A stretch of 64,000 nucleotides of DNA from Alkalidesulfovibrio alkalitolerans DSM 16529 (lineage in GTDB: Bacteria; Desulfobacterota; Desulfovibrionia; Desulfovibrionales; Desulfovibrionaceae). Numbering within the stretch: position 1 is the stretch's first letter; each line of letters begins with the position of its first letter. The stretch lies in contig NZ_ATHI01000026.1 in NCBI RefSeq assembly GCF_000422245.1, positions 414,150 through 478,149 on the forward strand, written 5' to 3'. Position numbers and translations under genes: made by a program. Positions 18,638 through 26,928 of this stretch are shown here, piece after piece. Under the pieces are notes generated by a model, which was not told where the DNA came from, searched no databases, and saw nothing but the letters and a program-made list of their open reading frames with translations.

Positions 18638-20977
18638 GTGTTTGAACTGATACTTCTCTTTTCCATCATCCTCGTCGCCCTTGTCCTGTTCATCGGCGGT
18701 TGGCTCGCCGTGGACCTCGTGGGACTTCTTGTGTTGGCGGCGCTGACGCTGACCGGGCTCGTGGGCGCGAGTGACGCGCTGGCCGGGTTCAGCAGCCCGG
18801 CCGTGGTCACGGTCTGGGCCATGTTCATCCTCTCCGCCGGGTTGTCGCGCACGGGCATCGCCTACCGAATCGGCCAGCCACTGCAACGCTTCGCCCACAG
18901 CAGCGAATGGCTGCTGGTAGCCATGCTCATGCTCGTAGCCAGTCTTTTATCCGCGCTCATCAACACCATCACTGTGGCGGTCATCCTGCTCCCGGCGGCC
19001 ATGGATCTTGCGCGGCGCAGCGGCAGGCCCCCATCACGCCTGCTTCTGCCCATGGCGCTCGGTTGCCTGCTCGGCGGTCCGTTCACCGGCATCTCGACCC
19101 CGCCGAACATGCTGGTCACGGACGCGCTGCGAAACGCCGGTCTGGCTCCGTTCGCCATTTTCGACTTCACGCCCATCACCGGGGCCATCGTGCTCGCAGG
19201 TATCCTCTTTATGGCGCTCGTCGGGCGGCATCTCCTGCCCAGGCGAAGCCTGCAGACGCAAGAAGGCGGGAGCAGCGCCACCGAGACGACCTATCAACTC
19301 GACACGCACGTCTTTTCGCTGGCCATCAGGCCCGGCTCGCCCCTGGCGGGCCGCACCCTGCGCGAGACGCGGCTTGGTTCGGCGTTGCACCTCACGGTTC
19401 TGGCCCTGCGCAGGAGAGGAGAGATGCGTCTCGCCCCGGACCCTTCGGAGCGCATCCAGGCAGGCGACGTCCTCATCGTGCACGGACCGATCGAGCACCT
19501 CAGGCGTTTTCACGGCAGCAGGCACCTGCGCGCCGATCCTTCCAATCTGACCGGCGGGCTTGTGGCGGGGTGCCTTCAGATCGCCCGGGGCGTCGTGGGT
19601 GAGGACTCGCCGCTTGTGGGGAAATCGCTTGCGCAAAGCTCGCTTCGGCGTGAGCACCGCGTGCACGTGCTGTCCCTGCGGGCCGAAGGAGGCGAGGGCG
19701 GACAGGACATGCTGCACCGGCCGCTCGCGGCCGGGGATGCCCTCGTGCTTCTCGGGACGCGTGACGCGCTCGAGGAGGTCGGCAAGCTCGGTATCGTGCA
19801 AGATGTCGAAATGCTGGATGCGGGACAGGTGCCCGGCGATCCGTCCGGCAGCGCCTTCATGTCCGTGCACGTTCCCCAAGGGTCGGTCCTGGTGGACCAC
19901 GACCTGACCGAGAGCCGCCTGGGCAACGCCTTCGGCCTGACCGTAGTGGGCATCGTCCGCGACGGGGAGCCACAGTGTATGCCTTCGCCCGAGGAGATCG
20001 TCCGGGCTGGCGACACGCTCGTTCTGCACGGCGCGAAAAGCGATCTGGAGGTCTTGCAGAGCCTTCAGGACCTTGAAATCACGGAGACCTCGCCGACCCT
20101 TCTGGCCGAGTTGGAGTCGCAGCAGGTCTCGGTCACGGAGGTGCTGCTCTCGCCCAGAACCACGCTTACGGGGCGAAATCTGGCCGAGCTTCGCTTCCGC
20201 GAGCATTACGGCTTGAATGTGCTGGCCCTGTGGCGGGGTGGCCGTGCGCGACGGACCGGGCTTCAGGACCTGGCGCTGCAATTTGGCGATGCCATGCTCG
20301 TCTACGGCCCGCGAAAGAGTATTGCGGCCTTGGCGCGCGATCCGGACTTCCTGGTGCTCGACCAGTCCGCGATCCAGGCCCCGCGCATGGAAAAGGCCCC
20401 GGCGGCCGCAGCCATAATGCTTGCGGTCCTCGTTAGCGCCATACTTGGGCTCGTGCCCATCTCCATCGCCGCCCTCACCGGCGCGGCGCTCATGGTGCTG
20501 GCCGGATGCCTGAGCATGGACGAGGCCTACCGGGCCATCGAGTGGCGGGTCGTGTTTCTCATCGCGGGCATGCTGCCGCTTGGCATCGCCATCGAGCAGA
20601 CTGGGGCCGCACAGATGGGGGCGCAGGCGCTGATCGCCCTGGTGGGCGACATGGGGCCGCGCTGGGTGGTGGCCGCGCTCTTCCTGATCACGGTGCTGTG
20701 CACCCAGGTCGTTCCCACAGCCGCGCTTGTGGTTCTCATGTCTCCGGTGGCCTTGACCACGGCGGCGGACCTGTCCATCTCGCCGCACCTCTTGATGATG
20801 ACGGTGGCCATGGCGGCCTCGGCCAGCTACGCGAGTCCCTTGTCGCACCCGGCGCATCTGCTGGTCATGGGGCCGGGCGGCTATCGTTTCACAGACTATC
20901 TGCGGGTCGGCATTCCCGTGACCATCGTGGCGTTTGTGGTGTGCGTAGGGCTTTTGCCGGTGCTCTGGCCCGCATGA
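18638..20977 (+). CDS. SLC13-family (DASS) permease with four RCK_C repeats
   Basis: A 779-residue inner-membrane carrier. About five or six hydrophobic helices precede residue 200 (including GGPFTGISTPPNMLVTDAL, the DASS/ArsB-like signature) and a second set runs from about 590 to the end. Between them are four tandem RCK_C/TrkA-C units at roughly 222-292, 312-385, 406-475 and 497-570, each of the form xxPxSPLxGxxLxExxLGxxxxLxVLxLxR. SLC13 relatives with RCK_C inserts include sulfate and dicarboxylate carriers; two units are common, so four is unusual. The start is a GTG at 18638 with AGGAG upstream; a nearby ATG is out of frame. Substrate is unknown; sulfate uptake would suit a sulfate reducer but is inference. 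Confidence 0.88.
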   Translation: MFELILLFSIILVALVLFIGGWLAVDLVGLLVLAALTLTGLVGASDALAGFSSPAVVTVWAMFILSAGLSRTGIAYRIGQPLQRFAHSSEWLLVAMLMLVASLLSALINTITVAVILLPAAMDLARRSGRPPSRLLLPMALGCLLGGPFTGISTPPNMLVTDALRNAGLAPFAIFDFTPITGAIVLAGILFMALVGRHLLPRRSLQTQEGGSSATETTYQLDTHVFSLAIRPGSPLAGRTLRETRLGSALHLTVLALRRRGEMRLAPDPSERIQAGDVLIVHGPIEHLRRFHGSRHLRADPSNLTGGLVAGCLQIARGVVGEDSPLVGKSLAQSSLRREHRVHVLSLRAEGGEGGQDMLHRPLAAGDALVLLGTRDALEEVGKLGIVQDVEMLDAGQVPGDPSGSAFMSVHVPQGSVLVDHDLTESRLGNAFGLTVVGIVRDGEPQCMPSPEEIVRAGDTLVLHGAKSDLEVLQSLQDLEITETSPTLLAELESQQVSVTEVLLSPRTTLTGRNLAELRFREHYGLNVLALWRGGRARRTGLQDLALQFGDAMLVYGPRKSIAALARDPDFLVLDQSAIQAPRMEKAPAAAAIMLAVLVSAILGLVPISIAALTGAALMVLAGCLSMDEAYRAIEWRVVFLIAGMLPLGIAIEQTGAAQMGAQALIALVGDMGPRWVVAALFLITVLCTQVVPTAALVVLMSPVALTTAADLSISPHLLMMTVAMAASASYASPLSHPAHLLVMGPGGYRFTDYLRVGIPVTIVAFVVCVGLLPVLWPA

Positions 20978-20987
20978 CAATATGCGG

Positions 20988-21410
20988 TCATGCGGTTTCG
21001 CGCGCGGCCGCCTGTTGTGCGAGTCTCGCGTTCTCGGCCTGAAGCCGTCTGATCTCGTGCTCGGTCTTCTTCCAGGGGAAATGGCCCTCGATCTCGATCT
21101 CCAGGGCGAAGCTGAGGAAGGTCCGGATGAGGACCAGAAGGCCGAGCACGCCCAGGGACTGGTAACTCGGGTGTACGGCTACGGTACCGATGATATCCGC
21201 CGCCACGAGGAATTCGAGGCCGAGCAGGATATCCTTGCCCAGGGCGCTGCGGTAGCTCTCCTGTCGCTGCCCGCCCGCGAGGAACCTGTCCCGCAGATAC
21301 CTGACGAACGTGGAGCCCACGCCCAGAACCAGGACGACGATGCCGATGGATTCGATGATCCGGGCGATGATCAGGGCCGTATGCGTGTACCACTCCTGAA
21401 ATCCGTCCAT
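20988..21410 (-). CDS. DUF1622 family membrane protein
   Basis: A 140-residue protein with three probable transmembrane helices (about 12-34, 63-78 and 83-103) and a charged C-terminal tail that looks helical (HEIRRLQAENARLAQQ). The FLEFLVAADI/IRTFLSFALEIEIEG pattern fits DUF1622, a family of unknown function. It is convergent with the SLC13 gene, with 10 nt between stops. No functional residues can be assigned. Confidence 0.8.
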   Translation of the reverse strand: MDGFQEWYTHTALIIARIIESIGIVVLVLGVGSTFVRYLRDRFLAGGQRQESYRSALGKDILLGLEFLVAADIIGTVAVHPSYQSLGVLGLLVLIRTFLSFALEIEIEGHFPWKKTEHEIRRLQAENARLAQQAAARETA

Positions 21411-21505
21411 GTCCGCTCCCGATGGTTTCCGGCACGATAGCAGGAAACGTCGTCAGGTGGAAACAGCCGGGCGTTTTGTTTTGCGCTATTCGCGGGCTTG
21501 CCGCC

Positions 21506-22459
21506 TCAGTATCCTATGGACGACAGTCCCTCTCGCAATACCGAGGCCGAATCGAGGAGTGCGTGCTCCTCATCGTCGGCGAAGGGACTTGCAAGCACAC
21601 GCTCGATGCCGTTCGATCCCACCACGCACGGGAGCGAGAGGCAGACGTTGGAAAGCCCATATTCTCCCCGCATGAGCGTTCCCACGGTAAGCACGCTGTG
21701 CTGGTTCATGAGCACGCCCTCGGTGATGCGGACCATGGCCAGCCCGATGGCGTAATAGGTGGCCTGCTTTTTCTGGATGACATGGTAGGCGGCGTTGCGA
21801 ACGTCATCCTCAATGCTCTTCTTTCGGGCCGCGATGGATTTGCCGCAGGCCGCGCAGTATTCAAGGAGAGGAATGCCAGCGATGTTTACCCGACTCCAGA
21901 CCAGGACCTCACTGTCGCCGTGTTCGCCGACGACGTAGCCGTGCACGTTGCGTGCGTCCACTTCGTAGACCTCCGAAAGAAGGGAGCGAAAGCGCATCGT
22001 GTCCAGAACCGTGCCAGATCCGATGACCCGTCCCGGCGGCAGGCCCGAGACCTTGATCGCCACGTGGGTCAGGATGTCCACGGGATTACTGACCACGAGC
22101 AGGATAGGCTCGGGGTTGTACTCCAGAATCCTGGGAACAGTCTCCTTGATTATCGCGGCGTTCTTTTCGATGAGGTCGAGCCGCGTCTGTCCCTGCTCCT
22201 GATTCACGCCTGCGGCGATGACCACGATTTGCGCGTCGCGGCACATCTCGAATCCTCCGGCGTTCACGGAGACAGGGTTTACAAAAGGCTGACAGTGGTT
22301 CAGGTCCAACGCTTCCCCTTGCGCTTTGTCCAAGGTGCGATTGACCAGTCCGATTTCGCGCACCAATCCCTTGATGCCCAGTGCATAAGCATAGGACATG
22401 CCCACCAGCCCAGTGCCGACGACGACCACCTTGCGGTGGGAAGCGTTTTCCCGGTTCAT
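21506..22459 (-). CDS. ldh: L-lactate dehydrogenase
   Basis: A 317-residue NAD-dependent dehydrogenase interconverting lactate and pyruvate. The N-terminal nucleotide-binding GTGLVGMSYAYAL is followed by GVNQEQGQTRLDL: the Gln two residues after the Gly of GVNQ marks lactate rather than malate specificity, and the Arg of TRLDL is the mobile-loop arginine. VSNPVDILTHVA, LDTMRFR (substrate Arg) and GEHGDSEV (catalytic His) complete the active site. GGAGG precedes the ATG at 22459; the longer open frame upstream overlaps a divergent gene. Lactate is a standard substrate of sulfate reducers, though they mostly use membrane-linked lactate oxidation; this soluble enzyme would more naturally make lactate or balance NADH. 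Confidence 0.95.
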   Translation of the reverse strand: MNRENASHRKVVVVGTGLVGMSYAYALGIKGLVREIGLVNRTLDKAQGEALDLNHCQPFVNPVSVNAGGFEMCRDAQIVVIAAGVNQEQGQTRLDLIEKNAAIIKETVPRILEYNPEPILLVVSNPVDILTHVAIKVSGLPPGRVIGSGTVLDTMRFRSLLSEVYEVDARNVHGYVVGEHGDSEVLVWSRVNIAGIPLLEYCAACGKSIAARKKSIEDDVRNAAYHVIQKKQATYYAIGLAMVRITEGVLMNQHSVLTVGTLMRGEYGLSNVCLSLPCVVGSNGIERVLASPFADDEEHALLDSASVLREGLSSIGY

Positions 22460-22505
22460 GACGTCCTCCTTCTCTGGCGCGACGGGATTTTTGCCTTGCC
22501 GCGAG

Positions 22506-22531
22506 GATATGCTACATATCAGCCTAGCATA
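22506..22531. promoter_or_regulatory. Overlapping palindromes between ldh and the amidoligase gene
   Basis: In the 130-bp divergent spacer, GATATG-CTA-CATATC (22506-22520) is a perfect 6-bp inverted repeat. TATGCTA (22508-22514) and TAGCATA (22525-22531) form a second perfect 7-bp repeat with a 10-nt spacer. Such nested symmetry in a divergent promoter region suggests an operator for a dimeric regulator acting on one or both genes. The regulator is unknown; the motif does not match the Rex consensus. Confidence 0.45.
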
Positions 22532-22589
22532 CTTTGGCCCGCGTTCCCCACCTTGCATGGAGGCGCGCGGAAGGAGAGGATCAAGACGC

Positions 22590-23594
22590 ATGGCAGCGAT
22601 ACGATTTCCAATGCCCGAGGAGACCAAAACTCCCGAAGGGCGCGAGCGGCGAGTGGGGGTGGAGATGGAGATGGCCGGACTGCCTCTCGCCGATTTGGCG
22701 GCGGCTGTCCTCAAGGTGTTTGGCGGTCGCATAGCGGAGAAAGGCGCGTTCGTGATCCGCATCGAGGAGACGCGGCACGGTTCATTTCAGGTAGAACTCG
22801 ACGCGGATATCTTGAAGAGCCATGAGTACCGTCCCTATCTCGACAAACTGGGCATCACCATGGAGGATGCCGCGGACAAGGCGCGGCTGGATGATCTTTT
22901 GGCCAGGCTTGCCGGAAGCGTGGTGCCGCACGAGATTGTAGCCCCGCCCATTCCGTTGTCTGAGCTGGAACAGATGGACGAGTTGCGTCTGGAGTTGTAC
23001 CGGGCCGGGGCCAAGGGTACACGCGCCGCACTGGTCTACGCGTTCGGCGCACAGTTCAATGTGGAAGCAGCACGACTGGACGCGGAGGCTCTGCGCGACA
23101 TACTCAAGGCGTATGTGCTGCTCCATGACCGTCTCGTGGAACGCGGCACCGTGGACATCGCCCGCAAGCTCTCGCCATTCGTCCGCCCTTTTCCCGGATC
23201 ATACGCCCGGCTCATTCTGGCCGAGGGCTACGGCCCGGAATTGAAAACACTCATTGGCGACTACTTGAGGCACAACCCGACCCGGAATCGTCCGCTGGAC
23301 ATGCTGCCGCTCTTTGCCCACCTTGATTACGATCAAGTCATGTCCGCTCCCGTGGAAACCCATCTCGTCAAGGCGCGGCCAGCCTTCCATTACCGCTTGC
23401 CAAACTGCCAGATCGACGAGCCAGGCTGGAGCCTGAGTCTGCCGTGGAGCGACTGGCTCATGATTGAGAAGCTGGCCGACGACAAAGAACGCCTTGCAGA
23501 ATACGCCAAGGCTTATCTGGACCGGCCCGGCGAGATTCTGGCGGGCATGGTGGAAGAGTGGATTGAGTCGCTTGGAGCGTGGTTCGGGAAATGA
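22590..23594 (+). CDS. Putative amidoligase family protein
   Basis: A 334-residue protein of the putative amidoligase (COOH-NH2 ligase, glutamine-synthetase fold) family. The N-terminus has RRVGVEMEMAGLPL, the family's metal-binding G-V-E-x-E strand, then FGG and a GSFQVELDADI strand. Later come RPFPGSYARLILAEGYG and LPLFAHLDYD. Such enzymes are proposed to form amide bonds using ATP. AGGAGAGG lies upstream of the ATG at 22590. It overlaps the following C26 amidotransferase gene by 4 bp (ATGA), a pairing described in comparative-genomic surveys of amidoligases. The product is unknown; a modified gamma-glutamyl compound or peptidoglycan-type peptide is conjecture. Confidence 0.8.
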   Translation: MAAIRFPMPEETKTPEGRERRVGVEMEMAGLPLADLAAAVLKVFGGRIAEKGAFVIRIEETRHGSFQVELDADILKSHEYRPYLDKLGITMEDAADKARLDDLLARLAGSVVPHEIVAPPIPLSELEQMDELRLELYRAGAKGTRAALVYAFGAQFNVEAARLDAEALRDILKAYVLLHDRLVERGTVDIARKLSPFVRPFPGSYARLILAEGYGPELKTLIGDYLRHNPTRNRPLDMLPLFAHLDYDQVMSAPVETHLVKARPAFHYRLPNCQIDEPGWSLSLPWSDWLMIEKLADDKERLAEYAKAYLDRPGEILAGMVEEWIESLGAWFGK

Positions 23595-24370
23595 GCGCAA
23601 AGCGGCCAATGCTGGGCGTCACCGGCCCCGATCGAGGAGGACTTGCGGCTTGGTGGTTCACGTGTCTGGCGATCTGGCGGGCTGGAGGAGCCTGCCGCCG
23701 CATCACTCCTTCACGGCCGAGCGGCATCGAAGGGTTGGATGGCTTGATTCTGGGCGGCGGTGCGGATGTGGCCCCGGCACTGTACGGCGCAGATCCCCTG
23801 CCGTCGCCCGAGGAAATGGCCGTGGGAGAAACTGGCGTCGTCCGGCGTCTGGCGGCCATGGTGACCTTTCCGTTACTTTTTCTCATCCGACGGGTGTTGA
23901 CCACGCGCAATCCAGGCCTGAATGCGAAACGCGACGAACTGGAACTGGGTTTGCTGCGCGAGGCGCTCGCGCGCGACCTACCGGTACTCGGGATATGTCG
24001 TGGCGCGCAGTTGATCAACGTCGTGCTCGGAGGCAGCCTGCACCAGCATCTCGCTGGGTTCTATGGCGAATCGCCCAATATCAGGAGTCTTTTGCCGCGC
24101 AAAAAAATACGTGTGGAGAAGGATTCCCGGCTCGTGCGTATTTTGGGGTGCGAAACGTGTCGCGTCAACGCGCTGCACGATCAGGCCATCGACCGTCCCG
24201 GCGAGGACGTACGCATAGTGGCCATGGAGCCAAGCGGCGTGGTCCAGGCTGTCGAGGTAAATGGCAAGCGGCTCGTGCTCGGTGTGCAGTGGCACCCGGA
24301 GTACCTCCCTCTCCATCGCAGTCAGGCACGGCTGTTTGAAGAATTTGTCCGGGCCGCTCGCCGAGCGTAG
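23591..24370 (+). CDS. Peptidase C26 / class I glutamine amidotransferase-like protein
   Basis: A 259-residue protein of the PuuD-like C26 family (gamma-glutamyl hydrolase type). The nucleophile elbow GICRGAQLINV puts Cys at residue 136, and HPEY supplies His235 and Glu237, so the triad is complete. GLILGGGADVAPALYG and GGSLHQHL are typical of the family. Its start overlaps the amidoligase stop, so the two are co-translated. It could cleave a gamma-glutamyl amide or deliver ammonia to the amidoligase reaction; the latter is inferred from the pairing. A short hydrophobic stretch at about 88-98 (TFPLLFLIRRVL) is unusual in the family. Confidence 0.88.
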   Translation: MSAKRPMLGVTGPDRGGLAAWWFTCLAIWRAGGACRRITPSRPSGIEGLDGLILGGGADVAPALYGADPLPSPEEMAVGETGVVRRLAAMVTFPLLFLIRRVLTTRNPGLNAKRDELELGLLREALARDLPVLGICRGAQLINVVLGGSLHQHLAGFYGESPNIRSLLPRKKIRVEKDSRLVRILGCETCRVNALHDQAIDRPGEDVRIVAMEPSGVVQAVEVNGKRLVLGVQWHPEYLPLHRSQARLFEEFVRAARRA

Positions 24371-24373
24371 ACA

Positions 24374-25840
24374 TTAGCGCCTCTCGCGCGTCGCTCCGCA
24401 GGCCTTGCCCCGGTAGTTGAAGAACAGGGCCAGGGTCTTGCGCGTGAAGTTCGAGAAAAGTTTCGCGCCGAGGGCTCCGCCTGCGACCCGCTTGTTGATC
24501 TCCGCCAGCGTGGGGTAGGGATGCACCGCTCCGGCAAGCCTGGACATGCCGACCCCGCCCGCAAGCACCCCCGCCCATTCGCCGAGCAGATCGCCCGCCC
24601 GCGAGCCCAGTATTTGCACTCCGATGGGTTTGCCCCGGGCACCGAGCAACAACTTGATCCTGCCCGTGGTCTCGCCTTCGCACACGGCCCGGTCGTTGGC
24701 CGCGAACTCCTCTGTCCAGGTTTCGTATGCGATGCCCGCCTTGCGCGCGCTCGTCTCGTTGTGGCCGATGCTGGCAAGCTCGGGCGAACAGTAGGTGCAC
24801 CAAGGGAAAAAAGTGTAGTCGGCCTTGCGTGGCCAGCGCACGATGGCGTTCGCGACCACGATGCCGCCCTCGTAGCCCGCCGCGTGGGTGAACAGATAGC
24901 GGCCGGTCACGTCTCCGGCCGCGTAGATATGCTTCTGGTTGGTGCGCATGTGTGCGTCCACGTATATGCCCTTTTGGCCGGCCGCGATCCCGGCGTTGTC
25001 CAGGCCCAGGCCGTGGATATTGGGCTCGCGGCCCATGGCCACGAGCAGTGCCTCGGCACGCAGCACGGTCTCGCGGCCGTCCGTGAAGGCCGTCACGACC
25101 TCGCGCTGTCCGCCCGCCTCGCGCACCCGCCTGACCTCGCAGCCGAGGTGAAAGACCACACCCTCGGCCTCCAGGGCCTGCTGCACCAGCGCTGCCATGT
25201 CCTCGTCCTCGCGGCTCAGTATTCGGTTCGAGCGCTGCACCACGCCGACCTTGCAGCCCAGGCGCGAGAAGGCCTGGGCCATCTCGATGGCGATGGGGCC
25301 CGCACCAAGGATGAGCATCGAACCGGGCAGGCGTTCGAGGGAGAAGATATCTTTGTTGGTCAGGTACGGGGTCTGGGCCAGGCCCTCGATGGGCGGTATG
25401 GCGGGCGATGAGCCCGTGGCCACGACCCAGGCGCGGGCCGAGACAGCTTTGCCGTTCAAGCGCACCGTGTGTTCGTTCACGAATTCCGGCGCGCCGAATT
25501 CCACACATGCGCCGAGGGAGCGGAAGCGCTCGGGCGAGTCGTGCTTCTGGATCGTCGCGATGACCTCGCGGATGCGTGCCGCGACCCTGGCGAAGTCCAC
25601 GGGCGGCACGTCAACGTCGGTCAGGCCGTATCTGGAGAGATGGCGCGTCTGGTGATGGACTCTGGCCGTGTGGATGAGCGTCTTGCTCGGGACGCAGCCG
25701 TAATGCAGGCAGTCCCCGCCCAGGGCGGGATCCTTCTCGACGAGCAGGGTCTTCGCGCCGAGTTGCGCCGCTCCGGCGGCCACGGTCAACCCGGCCGCGC
25801 CGCCGCCGATGATGCCGATGTCGTAGTCGTGTCCAGCCAT
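24374..25840 (-). CDS. FAD-dependent pyridine nucleotide-disulfide oxidoreductase (MerA/Lpd-like)
   Basis: A 488-residue flavoprotein. An N-terminal FAD site (IIGGGAAGLTVAAGAAQLG) is followed by the redox disulfide GGDCLHYGCVPSK (C44, C49), an NAD(P) domain (ILGAGPIAIEMAQAF), YAAGDVTG, and a C-terminal dimerisation domain with HPYPTLAEINK carrying the His-Glu pair. It lacks the N-terminal metal-binding domain and the C-terminal vicinal cysteines of true mercuric reductase. It most resembles the mercuric-reductase-like group of unknown substrate, and no lipoamide complex is nearby. The ATG at 25840 is preceded by CGGAG. It is convergent with the C26 gene, 3 nt between stops. Confidence 0.88.
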   Translation of the reverse strand: MAGHDYDIGIIGGGAAGLTVAAGAAQLGAKTLLVEKDPALGGDCLHYGCVPSKTLIHTARVHHQTRHLSRYGLTDVDVPPVDFARVAARIREVIATIQKHDSPERFRSLGACVEFGAPEFVNEHTVRLNGKAVSARAWVVATGSSPAIPPIEGLAQTPYLTNKDIFSLERLPGSMLILGAGPIAIEMAQAFSRLGCKVGVVQRSNRILSREDEDMAALVQQALEAEGVVFHLGCEVRRVREAGGQREVVTAFTDGRETVLRAEALLVAMGREPNIHGLGLDNAGIAAGQKGIYVDAHMRTNQKHIYAAGDVTGRYLFTHAAGYEGGIVVANAIVRWPRKADYTFFPWCTYCSPELASIGHNETSARKAGIAYETWTEEFAANDRAVCEGETTGRIKLLLGARGKPIGVQILGSRAGDLLGEWAGVLAGGVGMSRLAGAVHPYPTLAEINKRVAGGALGAKLFSNFTRKTLALFFNYRGKACGATRERR

Positions 25841-26044
25841 GTTGCGCTCCGGTCGCGGCCCGACACTTGACGGCATGGGCACGCTTGTTTTTCAGTTCTG
25901 GTGGCTGACCCTATCACGGCGGCATCAATCCGTCAGGGGAAAATTGCGCGTCGTCTCCGTCGTCCCCGCGCGGAGTTGGCGCGACTCGCCCGAAAAAGAC
26001 GCATATCGCGCGGCAGAGGCTGCAATTCGCCCTGCTTGGTGCTA

Positions 26045-26060
26045 TGGTACGGATGCTGCT
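26045..26060 (+). promoter_or_regulatory. Possible sigma54 promoter before the DUF547 gene
   Basis: TGGTACGGATGCTGCT has the GG and GC dinucleotides at correct spacing, with two departures from the consensus core (T for C in the -24 box, C for T in the -12 box). It sits 49 nt upstream of the start at 26109. It is weaker than the sites at 477-492 and 42075-42090. Confidence 0.3.
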
Positions 26061-26108
26061 GTCGAAAAAACAGCGCCGGGCTCCTCGACGACGGAAAAGG
26101 AGAATTCC

Positions 26109-26873
26109 ATGCGACGCATCATGCAGATCCTGCTCGGAGCGGCGCTCGTGTGCGTCCTCGCGGGCGGCGCGCACGCCCGGGTGGACAACAGTCTCTACGC
26201 GGAGCTTCTCGCGCGTCACGTGGTCGATGGATTGGTCGATTATGCCGGTCTGAAGGCGGACGAGGACAAACTGGACGCCTATCTCGCCATCCTGGCCGCG
26301 GTGAAGACCGACAAGCTCACCGAGATGCAGGCCTACGCCCATTACCTCAACGTCTACAACGCCTGGACGCTCAAGCTCATCCTCAAGCATTATCCAGGCA
26401 TTTCCTCCATCAAGGACATCGGCGGATTCTTCACCAATCCCTGGCGGATCAGATTCGTGGAACTCGACGGCGAATTGGTGCACCTCGACCACGTCGAGCA
26501 TGAGATCCTGCGTCCGCGTTTTCGTGATCCGCGCGTGCACTTTGCGGTGAACTGCGCTTCCATGGGCTGTCCCCGGCTGCACGCGCGGCCCTTCGAACCG
26601 GAGGATCTGGAGACGACACTGGACGAACTGACGCGGGCGAACATAAACGACCCTGCCTTCAATAGGCTCGAAAACGGAACGCTACGTCTCGTCAAAGTCT
26701 TCGACTGGTTCGGCGGGGACTGGGGAAACGACGCGGAGAAGCTGGCCTTCGTCCTCAGATACGCCGACGATGAACTGCGCGGCCGGATCGAATCGCGCCA
26801 GGGCGGCGTGCGCATCCGCTACACCGATTGGGACTGGTCCCTGAACGATGTCTCGAAAGGGCGCGAAAAATAG
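26109..26873 (+). CDS. DUF547 family exported protein
   Basis: A 254-residue protein with a clear signal peptide (MRRIMQILLGAALVCVLAGG, cleavage likely after AHA at 23). The mature part fits DUF547: LLARHVVDGLVDYAGLKAD, AYAHYLNVYNAWTLKLIL, HVEHEILR and HFAVNCASMGCPRL with two conserved cysteines, then FDWFGGDW. DUF547 proteins are papain-like-fold candidates; the conserved C, H and N residues would be the active site, but no function is established. AAGGAGAA gives a strong ribosome site. Periplasmic location is expected. The downstream kinase starts about 55 nt later and may be co-transcribed. Confidence 0.85.
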   Translation: MRRIMQILLGAALVCVLAGGAHARVDNSLYAELLARHVVDGLVDYAGLKADEDKLDAYLAILAAVKTDKLTEMQAYAHYLNVYNAWTLKLILKHYPGISSIKDIGGFFTNPWRIRFVELDGELVHLDHVEHEILRPRFRDPRVHFAVNCASMGCPRLHARPFEPEDLETTLDELTRANINDPAFNRLENGTLRLVKVFDWFGGDWGNDAEKLAFVLRYADDELRGRIESRQGGVRIRYTDWDWSLNDVSKGREK

Positions 26874-26928
26874 CTGCACAACCCATATTCTTGGGGTATC
26901 GACTATACTCATGAAAGGCGACGATCCC

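Noticed and set aside
24374..25840. Annotation as true mercuric reductase
   Set aside because: The N-terminal metal-binding domain and C-terminal vicinal cysteines are missing, and no mer genes are nearby; only a MerA/Lpd-like call is supported.
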